A DNA stretch of 64,000 nucleotides from Flavipsychrobacter sp. (GTDB lineage: Bacteria; Bacteroidota; Bacteroidia; Chitinophagales; Chitinophagaceae), in the NCBI GenBank assembly GCA_041392855.1, contig JAWKLD010000001.1:2342001-2406000 (forward strand). The letters run 5' to 3'. Of the stretch, positions 53,528 through 62,733 are shown piece after piece. The translations under genes and the position numbers were made by a program. Under the pieces are notes generated by a model. That model was not told the origin of the DNA and did not search any database. It worked only from the letters and a program-made list of their open reading frames with translations. Every line of letters begins with the position of its first letter. Position 1 is the stretch's first letter.

Positions 53528-54907
53528 CTATCGTGCGATCCAAAGCTCAGGATTGGTCTTGTTAGCACCACTCCATACTTGGAAGTTGATGAAGCTTTCC
53601 CCTTCATCATTAATGTCTACTTTACCAATAGTTTGTTTAGTGGCAACTTTATCTCCTTTCTTTACAGTTACCTTGGAAAGGCGGGAGTATAATGTAAAAT
53701 AGTGCCCATGATTGATAATAACATTCCAACCCATATCGTCAATAAACAGAACATTAGTAACCGTACCATTAAAGACAGCCCTCGCCGGAGCACCGGGATC
53801 AGTACCTATATCAATTCCGTTATTATCCATCTCCACCTTTTCGGCAATAGGGTGCTGATATTTACCAAACTTAATAGCGATATATCCCTTTTCTACAGGC
53901 CAAGGCAGCTTACCTTTATTATTGGCAAAATCATTAGATAGTGCTGTAGCCTCTGGCGTCATAGGGTGGTTGAAAGTCCTTACAGGCTTTGTAGACTTTG
54001 GCGGCGCAGTTTCTGCAGGCTTAGGTTTGGGGGCACTATTGGTTACTGTTACGTTACTACCATTTCCTACATCATTAATGCTCTTGGCAGCAGCAAGCGC
54101 TGCTTGTCTTTCTTTTTCTTGTTGCAGCCTTCTAGCTTCTTCTTCTTTACGTCTTCTCTCCTCTTCTGCTGCCTTTTTTCTAGCTATCTCTATCTCTCTT
54201 CGTATGATCTCTTGTACCGCATTATCTAACTTCTTAGCGGCAACTTTGTTCTTATTTATTTTAGCTAAAAGCTCCTTTTCTCTTCCTTTTAGTTGGCGCA
54301 CCATTTCATCTGTCTGGTCACGTTCTTCCTGTACTGCTTGTCTTTGTTTTTCTTCTGCAGCCAAAAGTTCATCTTTTTTATCCCTTTCAGAGTTGAGCGT
54401 CTTTATTTGATCTTCGAGCTTTACTTGTGTCAGGCGTATTTGCTCCGCCTGATCCTTTCTGAAATCACGGTATTTTTTCAGGTATTTTAACCTCCTTAAA
54501 GCTTCATTGAAATCATCAGAAGAAAATAGGAAGGATAACATATCATAAGAGCTCCTGCTCTTATAAGCATACCTAACAGACTGTGCATAGCGCATTTTCA
54601 ATACTCCCAGCTTCTTCCTTAGATCACCTATCTCATCCGTAGAGCCTTTGATGCTATTATCTAGCTGCTTCATCTCCAAATTGATATTGTTGATGAGCTT
54701 TTGACGCTTATACAGCTTATTCTTAATAGCGCGAAGCTGCCCCATCGTCACGCGGGTATCTTTCTTTGTAGCTTCTAACTGTGCCTGCGTTTCTTTTATA
54801 TCCTTTAAAATATCCGAACGTCTCTTTTCCAGCTCAGCACGCGAAGGCTGCTGTGCAGAAGCAACTAGGGAAAAGGCCAAGAAAAATAGCGTGGCAAGAG
54901 TACGCAT
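53528..54907 (-). CDS. EnvC-like peptidoglycan regulator with coiled coil and degenerate LytM/M23 domain
   Basis: 459 aa. Signal peptide 1-18, a long coiled coil (about 20-260), a linker rich in Pro/Lys/Ala, and a C-terminal M23/LytM domain (about 340-459). The usual zinc ligands are missing: the HxxxD position reads NNGIDIG, and the HxH position is YSRLSKV. The domain is therefore probably inactive and works like EnvC, activating a cell-wall amidase at division. Confidence 0.87.
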   Translation of the reverse strand: MRTLATLFFLAFSLVASAQQPSRAELEKRRSDILKDIKETQAQLEATKKDTRVTMGQLRAIKNKLYKRQKLINNINLEMKQLDNSIKGSTDEIGDLRKKLGVLKMRYAQSVRYAYKSRSSYDMLSFLFSSDDFNEALRRLKYLKKYRDFRKDQAEQIRLTQVKLEDQIKTLNSERDKKDELLAAEEKQRQAVQEERDQTDEMVRQLKGREKELLAKINKNKVAAKKLDNAVQEIIRREIEIARKKAAEEERRRKEEEARRLQQEKERQAALAAAKSINDVGNGSNVTVTNSAPKPKPAETAPPKSTKPVRTFNHPMTPEATALSNDFANNKGKLPWPVEKGYIAIKFGKYQHPIAEKVEMDNNGIDIGTDPGAPARAVFNGTVTNVLFIDDMGWNVIINHGHYFTLYSRLSKVTVKKGDKVATKQTIGKVDINDEGESFINFQVWSGANKTNPELWIAR

Positions 54908-55070
54908 GAATATCAGGTTTTCTAAAGCAACAAAAATAACTAAATATAGTCCCTATCTAAGTATTGAGCAGTTTTTTATGATGATTTTTACTCTTTTTTC
55001 TATAAACAGCATCTTATAACTTTTTATTGACCACAGTTTGTTTTTTCTTTGTCGTTAAAGAAGTAGATAC

Positions 55071-55946
55071 ATGCTATATTCAATGACAGGTTTCGGCAGG
55101 GCAGAAGCTACCATCAACAGCCGACAGGTGATCGTAGAGATGAAATCTTTAAATGGTAAACAATTTGAAGTTGGGCAAAAGCTGTCTCCCATACTACGTG
55201 CTTACGAACTGGATATAAGAACGCTACTAAGTCGCTCTTTAAAAAGAGGGAATATAGACCTGACCGTTAGCATTAAACAAGACGGCGCTACAAGACCAAT
55301 GACGGTAAATACCGAATTAGCGGTTTTTTATTATCAAAGTATGCAGCAAATAGCAAAAAAGCTGAGCATAGCCGAGGATAATATACTATCTACACTTATG
55401 CGCATGCCAGAGGTTGTAGCCACAGAGCAAGACATGCTGCCTGAAGAAGAATGGGAGCAAGTAAAAGCGCTTATAGAAAAAGCGGCTGCCAACCTGATGG
55501 AACATAGAAAAAATGAAGGGGAAGCACTTTATAAAGATATGCGCACCCGCATTAGCAATATAGAGGCCCTATTGGAAGATATCATACCTCTTGAAGCAGA
55601 AAGAACCGAAAAGGTGCGTACTAAACTCAACAATTCTCTCACAGAGATGTTGGGCAAAGATAAAGTGGATCAGAACCGTTTTGAACAGGAAATGATCTAT
55701 TACTTAGAGCGTATCGATTTCTCAGAAGAAAAAACAAGATTGAAGCAACACTGTATCTACTTTCAGGAAACCGTAGAAAAAGATGATGTGATAAAAGGCA
55801 AAGTGCTTGGTTTTATTTTACAAGAAATAGGTAGGGAAATAAACACTCTAGGCGCTAAGGCTAACCATGCGGGCATACAACAATTAGTCATCAACATGAA
55901 AGATGAACTAGAAAAAGCGAAGGAACAAATATTGAATATTCTATAA
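55071..55946 (+). CDS. YicC family endoribonuclease-like protein
   Basis: 291 aa. N-terminal YicC motif MLYSMTGFGRAEATINSRQ and C-terminal DUF1732 (FLQ-EIGREINTLGAKANHA, GKVLGFILQEIGREINTL region, about 255-285). YicC/YloC proteins are reported to be RNases acting on small RNAs and mRNA. It starts the unit yicC, gldH, histidine kinase (16- and 15-bp gaps). Confidence 0.92.
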   Translation: MLYSMTGFGRAEATINSRQVIVEMKSLNGKQFEVGQKLSPILRAYELDIRTLLSRSLKRGNIDLTVSIKQDGATRPMTVNTELAVFYYQSMQQIAKKLSIAEDNILSTLMRMPEVVATEQDMLPEEEWEQVKALIEKAAANLMEHRKNEGEALYKDMRTRISNIEALLEDIIPLEAERTEKVRTKLNNSLTEMLGKDKVDQNRFEQEMIYYLERIDFSEEKTRLKQHCIYFQETVEKDDVIKGKVLGFILQEIGREINTLGAKANHAGIQQLVINMKDELEKAKEQILNIL

Positions 55947-55961
55947 GTATACATTTACTCC

Positions 55962-56465
55962 ATGCAGTCAAAACATATTATACTATCATTACTAGTTACC
56001 ATCCTGTTGTTGTCTGGTTGCCTACCCTCTCCATATTATCAGAAGGAGTATAATGTGCCTAATAATGCTTGGGATTATGACTTCGACCCTTCTTTCAAGT
56101 TTGAAATAACTGACACTACAGCACCCTATCATTTATATTTTATCATCAGGCATACTGATGCCTACCCTTATTCAAACATATGGGTATGGATCAATACCAA
56201 ACAACCTAACGATACAACCTTCCAAAGATCTCGTATTGAAATACCCCTTACCGATCATAGTGGTAAGTGGTTTGGCAGAGGCATGGGAGAAATTTGGGAA
56301 CAACGCATGCCCATCACTCGAAACGATAAGCCCATGATATTTAACCAAATAGGCACTTATGAAATTCAGTTTGAACAAAATATGCGTATTAATCCCCTAT
56401 CAGAAATTCTAAATATTGGCCTACGTGTGGAAAAGGATACAAAGCGTAACTTTAGTACACAGTAA
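55962..56465 (+). CDS. gldH: Gliding motility lipoprotein GldH
   Basis: 167 aa. Lipobox LLLSGC (Cys20). GldH features: YNVPNNAWDYDFDPSFKFEI, LYFIIRHTDAYPYSNIWVWI and WFGRGMGEIWEQRMPI. GldH is a lipoprotein needed for gliding in Flavobacterium; many non-gliding Bacteroidota keep it with the T9SS. Its presence agrees with the T9SS cargo proteins in this window. Confidence 0.92.
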   Translation: MQSKHIILSLLVTILLLSGCLPSPYYQKEYNVPNNAWDYDFDPSFKFEITDTTAPYHLYFIIRHTDAYPYSNIWVWINTKQPNDTTFQRSRIEIPLTDHSGKWFGRGMGEIWEQRMPITRNDKPMIFNQIGTYEIQFEQNMRINPLSEILNIGLRVEKDTKRNFSTQ

Positions 56466-56479
56466 CTAACTGGTGCACT

Positions 56480-57451
56480 ATGCGTTATTTTACTACCGTC
56501 CACTTATTACTACTAGCATATATTATATCAGCTATTCTGTTTTGGGGCTTTAGCCTACAACAGCAAAGCACTCGTATTTATGAGCTAGAAAAATCCATAT
56601 TAACTGCAGAAATAGACAGTAATGTAAACAAGGCACTCTATGACAATAAGGTTGCCGCGCTTGAGGAAACAAAATCTTCCAGAACCAAACAATACTGGGG
56701 AGAAGGTTCTACCTTCTTGATCATTATACTTATTGGCGCTGCTGTTGTTTATTCTTCATTTCGTAGAAGTATGAGACTATCTCGACAACAGAACAATTTT
56801 ATATTAGCGGTTACCCATGAACTCAAATCCCCAATTGCAGGTATAAAACTTAACCTGCAAACACTAGAGCGTCATGAACTACCGAGCGATAAAAAGAAAA
56901 TGCTTATAGAACGTTCCGTATTTGAGGCGAATAGGCTTAATGATTTGTGTAATAATATGCTAATGGTATCGCGCATAGAAGGCAGACAGTACAAGGCCGC
57001 AAAAGACAACTTTAACTTATCCGAATTAGTAGCAGATAGTTTGCACGACTATGCCGACAGATACCCAGACCGCTTTAAGCTGAGTAACTATGATGATAAA
57101 TATGTTACAGGAGATAGAACATTGATACAAATGGCAATAAACAACTTATTGGAAAATGCCATAAAATACAGCCCTGCTGGTACAGAGATAGAATGTGTGC
57201 TATCCACTAAGAACAACTATGCTGTAATAGAAGTAAAAGACCTAGGTATTGGCATACATGAAGATGAAAAAAACAAAGTCTTTAATAAGTTTTACAGAGT
57301 AGGTAGAGAAGAGACTAGAAAGACAAAAGGTACAGGACTAGGGTTATATCTTACTTCAAAAATAGTGAAGCAGCACAAAGGCAAAATAGCTGTGAAAGAC
57401 AACGAACCTCAAGGAAGTATATTTGAGATATGCTTACCAATGACTACTTAG
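56480..57451 (+). CDS. Membrane sensor histidine kinase
   Basis: 323 aa. Two membrane helices (about 7-26 and 75-93) with a very short periplasmic coiled-coil loop, so little room for a sensory domain and no HAMP. HisKA (FILAVTHELKSPIAGIKLNL, phospho-acceptor His113) and HATPase_c (NLLENAIKY N box; DLGIGIHEDEK G1; TKGTGLGLYLTSKIV G2). No response regulator is adjacent. Convergent with rnhB, 3' ends overlapping by 8 bp. Confidence 0.92.
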   Translation: MRYFTTVHLLLLAYIISAILFWGFSLQQQSTRIYELEKSILTAEIDSNVNKALYDNKVAALEETKSSRTKQYWGEGSTFLIIILIGAAVVYSSFRRSMRLSRQQNNFILAVTHELKSPIAGIKLNLQTLERHELPSDKKKMLIERSVFEANRLNDLCNNMLMVSRIEGRQYKAAKDNFNLSELVADSLHDYADRYPDRFKLSNYDDKYVTGDRTLIQMAINNLLENAIKYSPAGTEIECVLSTKNNYAVIEVKDLGIGIHEDEKNKVFNKFYRVGREETRKTKGTGLGLYLTSKIVKQHKGKIAVKDNEPQGSIFEICLPMTT

Positions 57452-58043
57452 TAGCCTTACTAGGAGGTGCTTTCCACTTAAATGTTTTTCTATGATATGG
57501 CGAGCTACCATGAATTACTAACTCTCGCCTGTGCTTTATTGTACCATAACCCTTATTACTATCCCAACCATACATTGGGTACTGCTCATGCATAGACATC
57601 ATGCATTCATCCCTATGCGTCTTGGCCAATATACTTGCTGCAGCTATAGACATATATAAGGAATCCCCCTTCACAATACACTGGTGTGGTATGCCTAAAT
57701 AAGGTGCAAACCTATTACCATCTATTAGCAATAATTCCGGGGTTGTTTTTAGTGTTTCTATTGCTTTATGCATAGCCTTGAAGGAAGCATTCAAAATGTT
57801 TATTTCATCTATTTCATCATGCTCTACCTTTGCCACACTCCACGCTATCGCTTCTTTTTCTATTATAGGTCGTAACATATCCCTATCCCTTTCCGCTATT
57901 TGCTTACTATCATTAAGTAACTCATGATAAAATCCTTCTGGCAAAATTACAGCAGCTGCAAATACAGGACCCGCTAAACAGCCTCTACCTGCTTCATCGC
58001 AGCCTGCTTCTATTACTCCCTTTTTAAAATGGCTTTTCAGCAT
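57444..58043 (-). CDS. rnhB: Ribonuclease HII
   Basis: 199 aa. Catalytic acids in AGCDEAGRGCLAGPV (DEAGRG) and LLIDGNRF, then AKTHRDECM. It removes ribonucleotides and RNA from RNA-DNA hybrids. Overlaps the end of the histidine kinase gene by 8 bp. Confidence 0.96.
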   Translation of the reverse strand: MLKSHFKKGVIEAGCDEAGRGCLAGPVFAAAVILPEGFYHELLNDSKQIAERDRDMLRPIIEKEAIAWSVAKVEHDEIDEINILNASFKAMHKAIETLKTTPELLLIDGNRFAPYLGIPHQCIVKGDSLYMSIAAASILAKTHRDECMMSMHEQYPMYGWDSNKGYGTIKHRRELVIHGSSPYHRKTFKWKAPPSKATK

Positions 58044-58064
58044 AGGAGCACAAAATAAAAAAAA

Positions 58065-58080
58065 GGCCCTAAATAGGGCC
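58065..58080 (-). terminator. Terminator of secreted-protein gene copy 1
   Basis: GGCCCT/AGGGCC with loop AAAT. On the minus strand it is followed by T8, ending transcription from the gene at 58122 just before rnhB. Confidence 0.8.
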
Positions 58081-58118
58081 CTTCTGTATATAAGGGATAA
58101 GAGAGAGACTCTTTAAAA

Positions 58119-58816
58119 TTCTTAGTCTTGAGTAGCAGTGTATACTACATCTACAGTGTAAGTACCTGCAGGGTAAGCGAAACCAGGAGTAGCTTTGTAC
58201 TTTACAGAGAAAGTTTGGTTACCACCACGGTCACCGTCAGTGATCAAGTCTTGGTTAGAGCTAGTCAAAGTGTTGTAAGCAGAGCTAGAGAAGTTAGCAC
58301 CGATGCTACCACCAGTATTGTTAGCAGAAACCATCACTCCAAGAACACCAGAAACAGGCATTACAGGAGCAGGAGAAGTAGAACCACTGTATGAGAAGTT
58401 AGCAGCGTTAGTTTTTACTGCAACTGTGAAGTTTTTATTAGAACGAACCTTAAGTTCTTGAGCGCTAGTCTCAACACCGTTAGCGTAGTCATTAACAGTT
58501 GTGAAAGGGATAGTTACGTCAGAACCTGTAGCATTACCAGTTCCAGTGAAAGTAATTTCGATAGCGTTGCTCAAAGCTAGCTTTACTGTTTGTGAAGCTG
58601 AACTGTTAGCGTTACCCTCGTCAGCTGAAGCTGCGAAACCTAGAGAAACTAATGCTGCGATTGCGATGATCTTTTTCATAATTGTTGTTTTTGTTTGTTT
58701 GTGATTGTTGTTTGTTCCTTTGATGATGTAAAGATGCAACCGCGATACAGATAAGAGAAAAAATAAGGCTATGTTAACCCTACGTTTGCAACTGGTTAAC
58801 CACCGTTTAACAAATG
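58119..58816. repeat. 698-bp direct repeat, copy 1
   Basis: Matches 60841-61538 in the same orientation with about ten differences seen by eye. It contains the whole secreted-protein gene plus about 137 bp upstream, but not the terminator. The breaks are sharp: after AACAAATG upstream and before TTCTTAGTC at the stop. Confidence 0.9.
58122..58679 (-). CDS. Small secreted beta-rich protein, copy 1
   Basis: 185 aa from ATG at 58679, chosen because it begins a clean signal peptide (MKKIIAIAALVSLGFAASA); an ATG 20 codons upstream lies in the shared leader. The mature part is Ser/Thr/Asn-rich with alternating strands (LALSNAIEITFTGTGNATGS; NFTVAVKTNAANFSYSG; YPAGTYTVDVVYTATQD), like DUF4402 or pilin-type beta sandwiches. 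No family certain. Strongly biased, repetitive codon choice and a long conserved 5' leader suggest high expression. The second copy lies at 60844. Confidence 0.85.
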   Translation of the reverse strand: MKKIIAIAALVSLGFAASADEGNANSSASQTVKLALSNAIEITFTGTGNATGSDVTIPFTTVNDYANGVETSAQELKVRSNKNFTVAVKTNAANFSYSGSTSPAPVMPVSGVLGVMVSANNTGGSIGANFSSSAYNTLTSSNQDLITDGDRGGNQTFSVKYKATPGFAYPAGTYTVDVVYTATQD

Positions 58817-58839
58817 GATTTGATGCTTTAAATAAGAAA

Positions 58840-58859
58840 AGCAGCCCCGTAGGGCTGCT
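58840..58859 (-). terminator. Terminator of the SPFH gene
   Basis: AGCAGCCC pairs with GGGCTGCT, 4-nt loop; on the minus strand TTTTCTTATTT follows. Confidence 0.8.
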
Positions 58860-58889
58860 ATGTATATCATTATAGGGCTAGGGGCAGGA

Positions 58890-60104
58890 TTATTTGGTTT
58901 GCATGTCTAGAGATATATCTTTCATGGCTTTGATACCCATGATTTCCATATACTGCATGGCGTTGGTACTATTTTTACCATCCATACCACTTTGGTACAT
59001 AGGTACCAAGTTACCTTTAAACTGTGCGAAGGCGTTCCATTTCATTTCTTCAGCTTTCAGCCAAGCATCTAGCTTTTGTTTCAAGGCACCGTCGGCTTGC
59101 ATCACTAGGCGTTTTTTAGCCGCTTCACCCTCACCTTCAAGAATCGCTTTCCTTTTTTCCAGTTCAGCGGTCTTTACATCCTCCTCCGCTACCTTACGAC
59201 GCATCTCTGCCTGGGTGATTTGTTTTGCAGCAATAACCTCTTGTTCCCATTTAGCTTGTGCAGCATCTGCTTCACCCTCTTTTTCTACTGTTAGAGCACG
59301 CTGTTCAGCTTCTTTTGCTTTTGCCATAGCGGTTTGCACCTCCATTGTTGCTTTACGCTGTGCTTCTATCTGAGACTCTACCTTCGCATCATATACAATA
59401 CCTTCAATAGCAAAGTTGCTTAGGGTTACTCCATAATCTACTAATGGAGATATCTCTTGTCTTAGTATATGCCCAGTGCTATCATATTGTACTTCAACGA
59501 TGGTGATTGTTTTTTCCTGACCACTTATTGGGTCAACAGTTTTCACATCTTTCTGTATAGTTTGATATACACCTTTATTGGCTTGGTCTTCTATAAGCTG
59601 TATCAAGTAGCTACGCTTTTCAGCATAAGACTCTTTTGAGCTCATCAACGGACCTGTCATATATACGGCTTTGCGCACATTGGTTTCTATTAGTTCTTTT
59701 TCTATTGCTTCTTGTGAGCCATAGATACTGTGTAGTTCAATCATTTTAGAAGTCTCCAATGGTAATTTATAACGAGCAGATCCACTAATAAAAGCTTCAC
59801 CAGCATCGTTCCAGCGTGCCTTAATAGCACCTGTACCATTTACTTTTTTACCCTCGTCGTTGTTAAACCAGAATTGAGCAGACTTTTCATAATGTGTAGC
59901 CTTACCAAACCACTGGCCTACCCATCCGGGTTGTGTATATACTGATAACTTACCAGTAATAGGCGCTTGAATGACTACGATCTGTCCAGCATCCACATCT
60001 TCAAATAATGCATTGATAGAACCTAAGGTTACTAGGAGTATTACGGCTAGCATAACACCCCATATTTTCTTACGTAGTGATACTTTTTTAATTCTTTCTT
60101 TCAT
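58890..60104 (-). CDS. SPFH/band-7 (prohibitin-like) membrane protein
   Basis: 404 aa. One N-terminal membrane helix (about 13-31), an SPFH domain (AGQIVVIQAPITGKLSVYTQ ... VDYGVTLSNFAIEGIVYDAKVE, about 38-240) and a long Ala/Glu/Lys coiled coil (about 240-345). SPFH proteins form membrane-associated ring or cage oligomers. It is distinct from the slipin of the RtcB locus, having a membrane anchor and a longer coil. Co-transcribed with the small membrane protein upstream (44-bp gap). Confidence 0.88.
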   Translation of the reverse strand: MKERIKKVSLRKKIWGVMLAVILLVTLGSINALFEDVDAGQIVVIQAPITGKLSVYTQPGWVGQWFGKATHYEKSAQFWFNNDEGKKVNGTGAIKARWNDAGEAFISGSARYKLPLETSKMIELHSIYGSQEAIEKELIETNVRKAVYMTGPLMSSKESYAEKRSYLIQLIEDQANKGVYQTIQKDVKTVDPISGQEKTITIVEVQYDSTGHILRQEISPLVDYGVTLSNFAIEGIVYDAKVESQIEAQRKATMEVQTAMAKAKEAEQRALTVEKEGEADAAQAKWEQEVIAAKQITQAEMRRKVAEEDVKTAELEKRKAILEGEGEAAKKRLVMQADGALKQKLDAWLKAEEMKWNAFAQFKGNLVPMYQSGMDGKNSTNAMQYMEIMGIKAMKDISLDMQTK

Positions 60105-60148
60105 TTAATAAATATTGTTTTAGTTAGGTTGATTAGTTAATAATATTG

Positions 60149-60442
60149 TTATAGCTCACTGGCCTTATCTATTCGGTCCAGCTTTTTCTTTTGTGTTTTT
60201 ATAATGTTCTTCACGTTTTTGTATTGTTCTTTAGCTTCCTGAGCTTTATCGTTCAGGTCGTCATATGGTGTTTCTGCTTGAGGGATAACAATATCATCCC
60301 TGCTACCTTTGGTGAACAACCAAAACAAACGCAGCTCGCTAACGAACAGAGGCAGTATTATTTGTGTTACTAGTAGTAGCGATACTGCCGTACCGAGCAC
60401 TACTACTATCATAGCTTTTAGCATATACATAGCATTTAGCAA
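60149..60442 (-). CDS. Small membrane protein paired with the SPFH gene
   Basis: 97 aa. One or two N-terminal membrane helices (about 7-35), then a charged, probably coiled-coil tail (NDKAQEAKEQYKNVKNIIKT). Function unknown; position suggests a partner of the SPFH protein. ATGs at codons 1, 5 and 7 are all possible starts. The gap 60443-60843 upstream holds the terminator of copy 2 and otherwise nothing recognisable. Confidence 0.65.
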   Translation of the reverse strand: MLNAMYMLKAMIVVVLGTAVSLLLVTQIILPLFVSELRLFWLFTKGSRDDIVIPQAETPYDDLNDKAQEAKEQYKNVKNIIKTQKKKLDRIDKASEL

Positions 60443-60794
60443 AGTGAATAAAATAGAGATATGACCATTGAGGCAATACTAAGGCTGGTACACAAGCGTA
60501 TTGCGGCTAGTGCATCACATACATATATGTGGTAGATAGTTGTTGAACCGAAGAGTTGATCTTCAGTTATAATTTTTTGCTAGGAAATTAGTTGGAGTAA
60601 CTACGTGTATATGTAAGACTATATTGACTGTAGATAGCCAATAGGAGAAAGCGAATATGTAGTTACGGCGGTTTCATAATAGGGCAAATATACTAAAAAT
60701 TCTCTATCGCAACAAATAAACTTTATGACGTTTATGTGTCATTTACGGAAATGCTTGTTGCATCTATATTTCCTTAAAATTGAAATACAAAAAA

Positions 60795-60814
60795 GGAGTC
60801 TCCTTAGAGACTCC
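60795..60814 (-). terminator. Terminator of secreted-protein gene copy 2
   Basis: GGAGTCTC pairs with GAGACTCC, loop CTTA, followed on the minus strand by T6. Its sequence is unrelated to the copy 1 terminator, so it lies outside the duplication. Confidence 0.8.
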
Positions 60815-60840
60815 CACTTAACCTATCACCATGAAAATTT

Positions 60841-61538
60841 TTCTTAGTCTTGAGTAGCAGTGTATACTACATCTACAGTGTAAGTACCTGCAGGGTAAGC
60901 GAAACCAGGAGTAGCCTTGTACTTTACAGAGAAAGTTTGGTTACCACCACGGTCACCGTCAGTGATCAAGTCTTGGTTAGAGCTAGTCAAAGTGTTGTAA
61001 GCAGAGCTAGAGAAGTTAGCACCGATGCTACCACCAGTGTTGTTAGCAGAAACCATCACTCCAAGAACACCAGAAACAGGCATGATAGGAGCAGGAGAAG
61101 TAGAACCACTGTATGAGAAGTTAGCAGCGTTAGTTTTTACTGCAACTGTGAAGTTTTTATTAGAACGAACCTTAAGTTCTTGAGCGCTAGTCTCAACACC
61201 GTTAGCGTAGTCGTTAACAGTTGTGAAAGGGATAGTTACGTCAGAACCTGTAGCATTACCAGTTCCAGTGAAAGTAATTTCGATAGCGTTGCTTAAAGCT
61301 AGCTTTACTGTTTGTGAAGCTGAACTGTTAGCGTTACCCTCATCAGCTGATGCTGTGAAACCTAGAGAAACTAATGCTGCGATTGCGATGATCTTTTTCA
61401 TAATTGTTGTTTTTGTTTGTTTGTGATTGTTGTTTGTTCCTTTGATGATGTAAAGATGCAACCGCGATACAGATAAGAGAAAAAATAAGGCTATGTTAAC
61501 CCTACGTTTGCAACTGGTTAACCACCGTTTAACAAATG
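60841..61538. repeat. 698-bp direct repeat, copy 2
   Basis: Counterpart of 58119-58816. The two copies enclose 2024 bp with the SPFH and small membrane genes. Recombination between them would delete or duplicate that pair. Confidence 0.9.
60844..61401 (-). CDS. Small secreted beta-rich protein, copy 2
   Basis: 185 aa from ATG at 61401. It differs from copy 1 by two residues (Thr for Ala in the signal peptide; Ile for Val in PAPIMP). The other base changes seen are synonymous. The upstream leader is identical over about 137 bp, so both copies probably share promoter and regulation. Function unknown; see copy 1. Confidence 0.85.
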   Translation of the reverse strand: MKKIIAIAALVSLGFTASADEGNANSSASQTVKLALSNAIEITFTGTGNATGSDVTIPFTTVNDYANGVETSAQELKVRSNKNFTVAVKTNAANFSYSGSTSPAPIMPVSGVLGVMVSANNTGGSIGANFSSSAYNTLTSSNQDLITDGDRGGNQTFSVKYKATPGFAYPAGTYTVDVVYTATQD

Positions 61539-61541
61539 AAA

Positions 61542-61564
61542 AAGCCTCGCTAATAGCGAGGCTT
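61542..61564 (-). terminator. Terminator of the flavin reductase-like gene
   Basis: AAGCCTCGCT pairs with AGCGAGGCTT, loop AAT; on the minus strand T-rich sequence follows. Confidence 0.8.
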
Positions 61565-61588
61565 CGTAGTTATACATAGTAAAGACTA

Positions 61589-62467
61589 TTACTTTATCAG
61601 CAATACTTGCCATGCTGCATTTATATCTCCAGCAGCTATCAGTTCTTTAGCGTATTTATGAAGTTCTTCCGTTCTAACGTTATCATCAGTGGCGTGTTCT
61701 GCAATTATCATGTTTGCTTTTGTATCTACAAAATCTGCTTCTACATGCGGGATGCTTGTACAGTTACCTAAAATACCCAGATCGTTTCCACTAAGTACTT
61801 TGCTGTTCTTTATCATATCTGGCAGGGCATCTACACCTACTCCCAGATCCGTATTGGGTTTTGCCACTTCGAAAACTGCATTACCTGATGCTCTGCAATA
61901 ATAATTGGCACCCATGCGGGCTACTAGATCTATTTTATGAGGGTCTATATTTCCTTGCTCATCCAACACCTCATCATTTACATGCATACATAGCACCTCA
62001 CAAATGATAAGATTACCTGCTCCACCTTCTTCTCCTGTAGCTATCACCTCATTTACCCTACACTCTATTTGCACTGGTGCTTCTTTCACCCTAAATGGTG
62101 CCACCATATCCGAAGCAATAGGCGTTAAACCACTTTTCTCAAACTCATTAACGCCGTCAGGATATTCACAACTAGATAAACTCATCTGTTGTACAATATC
62201 ATAATTCACTATATTAATAACTACCTCTTTTGTTGCTATAGCATTTTCTAAAGTATGCTTAATAGTATTGTTACGCACTCTTCTGGCAGGCGAGAATATT
62301 AATATTGGAGGCTTGCTCCCGAAAACGTTAAAGAAGCTAAAAGGAGACAAATTAGGATTACCATTTTCGTCTATTGTACTGGCAAAACATATAGGCCTTG
62401 GTGCTACAGAACCTAAAAGGTAACTATGTAATAAACTTGTTTTTATTTCTCCTGGTACGATTTTCAT
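61589..62467 (-). CDS. Flavin reductase-like (FMN-binding split-barrel) protein
   Basis: 292 aa. Flavin-reductase domain (LLGSVAPRPICFASTIDENG, NLSPFSFFNVFGSKPPILIF, about 15-55; ECRVNEVIATGEEGGAGNLI) with a C-terminal extension of about 90 residues. This longer form is common in Bacteroidota. It probably binds FMN; electron donor and acceptor unknown. The 266-bp gap upstream (62468-62733) has a short GC hairpin-like CGCAGC/GCCGCG region and no gene. Confidence 0.87.
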   Translation of the reverse strand: MKIVPGEIKTSLLHSYLLGSVAPRPICFASTIDENGNPNLSPFSFFNVFGSKPPILIFSPARRVRNNTIKHTLENAIATKEVVINIVNYDIVQQMSLSSCEYPDGVNEFEKSGLTPIASDMVAPFRVKEAPVQIECRVNEVIATGEEGGAGNLIICEVLCMHVNDEVLDEQGNIDPHKIDLVARMGANYYCRASGNAVFEVAKPNTDLGVGVDALPDMIKNSKVLSGNDLGILGNCTSIPHVEADFVDTKANMIIAEHATDDNVRTEELHKYAKELIAAGDINAAWQVLLIK

Positions 62468-62733
62468 ATTCCGAAAGCTAATTTGTTGCTAGAAGGGCAA
62501 AATAACAATCTAAAATGTGATTATCACATATAAGGTGTTGATATGGCTATAAAAAATAATCGCAGCACATGAAAGATGCGCCGCGATTTTTTGCCGTTTA
62601 CCTATGTTTACTCCTATGCTCTCAGGAATATGCTTCAATTAAGAAGCTGATGTAAAAGTATAATAGCTTTTGAATACTGAGAACTCAAATAAGACGAAAC
62701 GGGAAATAAATAGGATGAACAGGAAAAGACTAA

